From positions 1 through 6,256 of the forward strand of contig JAWLFN010000169.1 in the NCBI GenBank assembly GCA_041685555.1: a stretch of 6,256 bases of DNA. Direction: 5' to 3'. A program made the position numbers and the translations under genes. This DNA is from PWQG01 sp041685555 (GTDB lineage: Bacteria; Pseudomonadota; Gammaproteobacteria; Pseudomonadales; Pseudohongiellaceae). This document shows positions 4,977 to 6,256 of the stretch, piece after piece (position 1 is the first letter of the stretch; each line of letters starts with the position of its first letter). The notes below the pieces were generated by a model. It did no database searches, had not been told where the DNA came from, and saw nothing but the letters and a program-made list of their open reading frames with translations.

Positions 4977-6053
4977 ATGGTGCAAAGGGTGGCCCTGGTC
5001 AATCCGACCAAATTCCTGGGCAATCTGATGATCGCGGGACGTCTGCTGCAGAGCTTTGCACAGGAGTGTCAGCGCAACGATGTCGAGCTGTTGCTGGTAC
5101 TGGATCTTCGGTATCGGGCGTTGCTGGAGCCGGCCCTGCCCGGAGTCCGGCTGGTCTGGTACCCGCGTGATGCCCTGGTTTCGGCCCGCCGACCAGAAGC
5201 CTGGAAGGCCTGGTGGCTGTGTGTTCGTGCGATAAGGCGGTTCCGCGCCGATCTGGCTTTTCCGATCGAGGATGATTCGGTGGCACACCAGTTGACCCGT
5301 CTCTCCCGTGCCCGGCATCGCATCGGCAATTCAAAAGCGCGTTCCTCGCTGGGATTGCATGAGGTGGTTCCGGTGCCGCGCAGTGACCGTCAGATCCAGC
5401 GACGTCATGTCTGGTTCGCCTACCGGGAGGTGTTTGAGCGGCTGGGGCTCGCGGCGAACCTGCCGGAGCGGCCGTGTTATATGCGTCTCCCGGTTTCAGC
5501 CATGTCCGGGTCGAAGGCGTTGCTCGAGCGATTGGCGAGTATGGGTGTGCACACTCCTTCTCAATGTGTCGTGTTACATGCCGGTGCGACAAAACGCTAC
5601 AAAATGTGGCCCGTAACGCATTTTATGGAACTGGCCCGCCTGCTGCTGGCACAGGGCAGGGACGTGGTGTTGATCGGAGCGGGAGAGGTTGATGCCTGCG
5701 TCAATCGCTCGATCCTGTCGGGCCTGCAGGGGCAGGCGCGACAGCCAGTCGATCTCGTTGACCGGCTTTCCTTGCCGGAGCTGGCTTGCTTGTTCCGGCA
5801 CGTCCGGGCCGTGGTGGGTAATGATAGCGGCCCCATGCATCTGGCCGGGGCATCCGGTGCCGCGGGGCTGGTGATCTTCGGCCCCACCGATGGCGGACTC
5901 TGGCATCCTCTGTCGGAATCGATCCGGATGATCGATAATCACGATGCCTGTGATCCACGCTGTCGCCGCCGTACCTGCTACCGGGAGTACGCCTGCCTGC
6001 GTGGCATCACACCGCAACGGGTGCTGGACAGACTGGTGCGGGGCTGGCTATAG
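4977..6053 (+). CDS. glycosyltransferase family 9 protein (heptosyltransferase-like)
   Basis: This is a 358-residue GT-B glycosyltransferase of the ADP-heptose:LPS heptosyltransferase family, probably acting at the cytoplasmic face on an LPS core or similar acceptor. The N-terminal half begins RVALVNPTKFLGNLMIAGRLL (4-24). The donor-binding half has VVLHAGATKRYKMWPVTHFMELA (198-220), DVVLIGAGEVD (229-239), and the family signature GNDSGPMHLAGASGAAGLVIFGPT (281-304). The C-terminus carries four Cys (325, 329, 334, 340) followed by ITPQRVLD. Oddly, the LGD motif that supplies the catalytic Asp in WaaC/WaaF is LGN here (Asn16). The ATG at 4977 has AGGA 9 bases upstream and begins right at the first beta strand; an upstream TTG at 4944 is less likely. 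It is followed after 58 bases by rmlB. The sugar and acceptor cannot be named from sequence, so no waa symbol is given. Confidence 0.85.
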   Translation: MVQRVALVNPTKFLGNLMIAGRLLQSFAQECQRNDVELLLVLDLRYRALLEPALPGVRLVWYPRDALVSARRPEAWKAWWLCVRAIRRFRADLAFPIEDDSVAHQLTRLSRARHRIGNSKARSSLGLHEVVPVPRSDRQIQRRHVWFAYREVFERLGLAANLPERPCYMRLPVSAMSGSKALLERLASMGVHTPSQCVVLHAGATKRYKMWPVTHFMELARLLLAQGRDVVLIGAGEVDACVNRSILSGLQGQARQPVDLVDRLSLPELACLFRHVRAVVGNDSGPMHLAGASGAAGLVIFGPTDGGLWHPLSESIRMIDNHDACDPRCRRRTCYREYACLRGITPQRVLDRLVRGWL

Positions 6054-6054
6054 T
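6025..6054 (+). promoter_or_regulatory. sigma-70 promoter for rmlB inside the end of the GT9 gene
   Basis: TGGACA (6025-6030, 5 of 6) and TATAGT (6049-6054, 5 of 6) are spaced by 18 bases. The GT9 stop codon TAG lies within the -10 box. The predicted start is near 6061, giving a leader of about 50 bases before rmlB. Confidence 0.4.
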
Positions 6055-6064
6055 CTGCGCCCGC

Positions 6065-6081
6065 ATGGCCCACCGGGCCAT
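6065..6081 (+). repeat. short hairpin in the rmlB leader
   Basis: ATGGCCC-ACC-GGGCCAT forms a 7-pair stem with a 3-base loop between the GT9 stop and rmlB. No T-tract follows, so it is not a classical terminator. It might stabilise the 5' end of the rmlB transcript or be an operator. Confidence 0.35.
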
Positions 6082-6111
6082 CAGCAGAACACGGATCAGG
6101 GAAGGGGACCC

Positions 6112-6256
6112 ATGACAGAGAACGATTCGCTGGCGCGGCGGGTGGTGGTGACTGGCGGAGCCGGGTTTATTGGTTCCGCCGTGATCCGCCATCTCATCCG
6201 GGAAACCGGTGACCATGTGCTCAACCTGGACAAGCTGACCTACGCCGGAAACCTGG
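6112..6256 (+). CDS. rmlB: dTDP-glucose 4,6-dehydratase, N-terminal fragment
   Basis: The first 48 residues are present before the window ends. They contain the extended-SDR NAD-binding motif GGAGFIGS (15-22) and LDKLTYAGNL (39-48), where Asp40 should bind the NAD ribose. The DKLTYAGNL segment is very characteristic of RmlB (RfbB), the second enzyme of dTDP-L-rhamnose synthesis, which converts dTDP-glucose to dTDP-4-keto-6-deoxyglucose. The ATG has GAAGGGGA about 4 bases upstream. Its position after a GT9 glycosyltransferase fits a surface-glycan cluster continuing to the right, where rmlA, rmlC and rmlD would be expected. The other dTDP-sugar pathways that share this step cannot be excluded. 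Confidence 0.92.
   Translation, partial: MTENDSLARRVVVTGGAGFIGSAVIRHLIRETGDHVLNLDKLTYAGNL

Noticed and set aside
1..6256. CRISPR arrays, tRNA or rRNA genes, insertion sequences, phage or defence genes
   Set aside because: No spaced direct repeats, cloverleaf-like segments, transposase motifs or target-site duplications were seen. All larger stretches are explained by metabolic and envelope genes.

Overview
The window looks like chromosomal DNA from a GC-rich gammaproteobacterium. The evidence is PrpB, PrpC and UDP-glucose dehydrogenase sequences of gammaproteobacterial type, a TorF-like outer-membrane protein, and a sigma-54 promoter with NtrC-like boxes. A halophilic or aquatic lineage is possible, but the genus cannot be fixed from the sequence alone.

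Left half (1-3695), all on the minus strand and read right to left: UDP-glucose 6-dehydrogenase (ugd), then methylisocitrate lyase (prpB) only 3 bases later, then 2-methylcitrate synthase (prpC) 26 bases later. After a 271-base, hairpin-rich gap come the first seven codons of what is probably prpD, cut by the window edge. PrpC, PrpD and PrpB are enzymes of the methylcitrate cycle, which converts propionyl-CoA plus oxaloacetate to succinate plus pyruvate. Ugd makes UDP-glucuronate for surface polysaccharide and is an unexpected first gene for this operon.

Middle (3696-4091): a divergent control region. On the plus strand there is a textbook -24/-12 sigma-54 promoter (3961-3977), with an NtrC-like box centred about 140 bases upstream of the predicted start and a degenerate half-matching box about 110 bases upstream. 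This is the geometry of the classic E. coli glnA enhancer. On the minus strand a sigma-70 promoter with a perfect TATAAT box, facing ugd, occupies the same DNA (3951-3979). A CCAATT/AATTGG dyad covers core elements of both promoters. A separate 15-base perfect palindrome lies between the enhancer and the promoters.

Right half (4092-6256), plus strand: a TorF-family outer-membrane beta-barrel protein with signal peptide and terminal Phe, a strong hairpin, a GT9-family (heptosyltransferase-like) glycosyltransferase with its own extended -10 promoter, and the start of dTDP-glucose 4,6-dehydratase (rmlB/rfbB), which runs off the window. The last two belong to cell-surface glycan synthesis, as does ugd on the other side.

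The enzymes themselves are ordinary. The most interesting parts are the overlapping sigma-54/sigma-70 promoters with NtrC-like boxes, which could link nitrogen status to a porin and to the ugd-prp operon, and the ugd-prpB fusion into one transcription unit. Next come the structured prpC-prpD gap with a possible coupled small ORF, and a GT9 enzyme with Asn where the catalytic Asp is expected.
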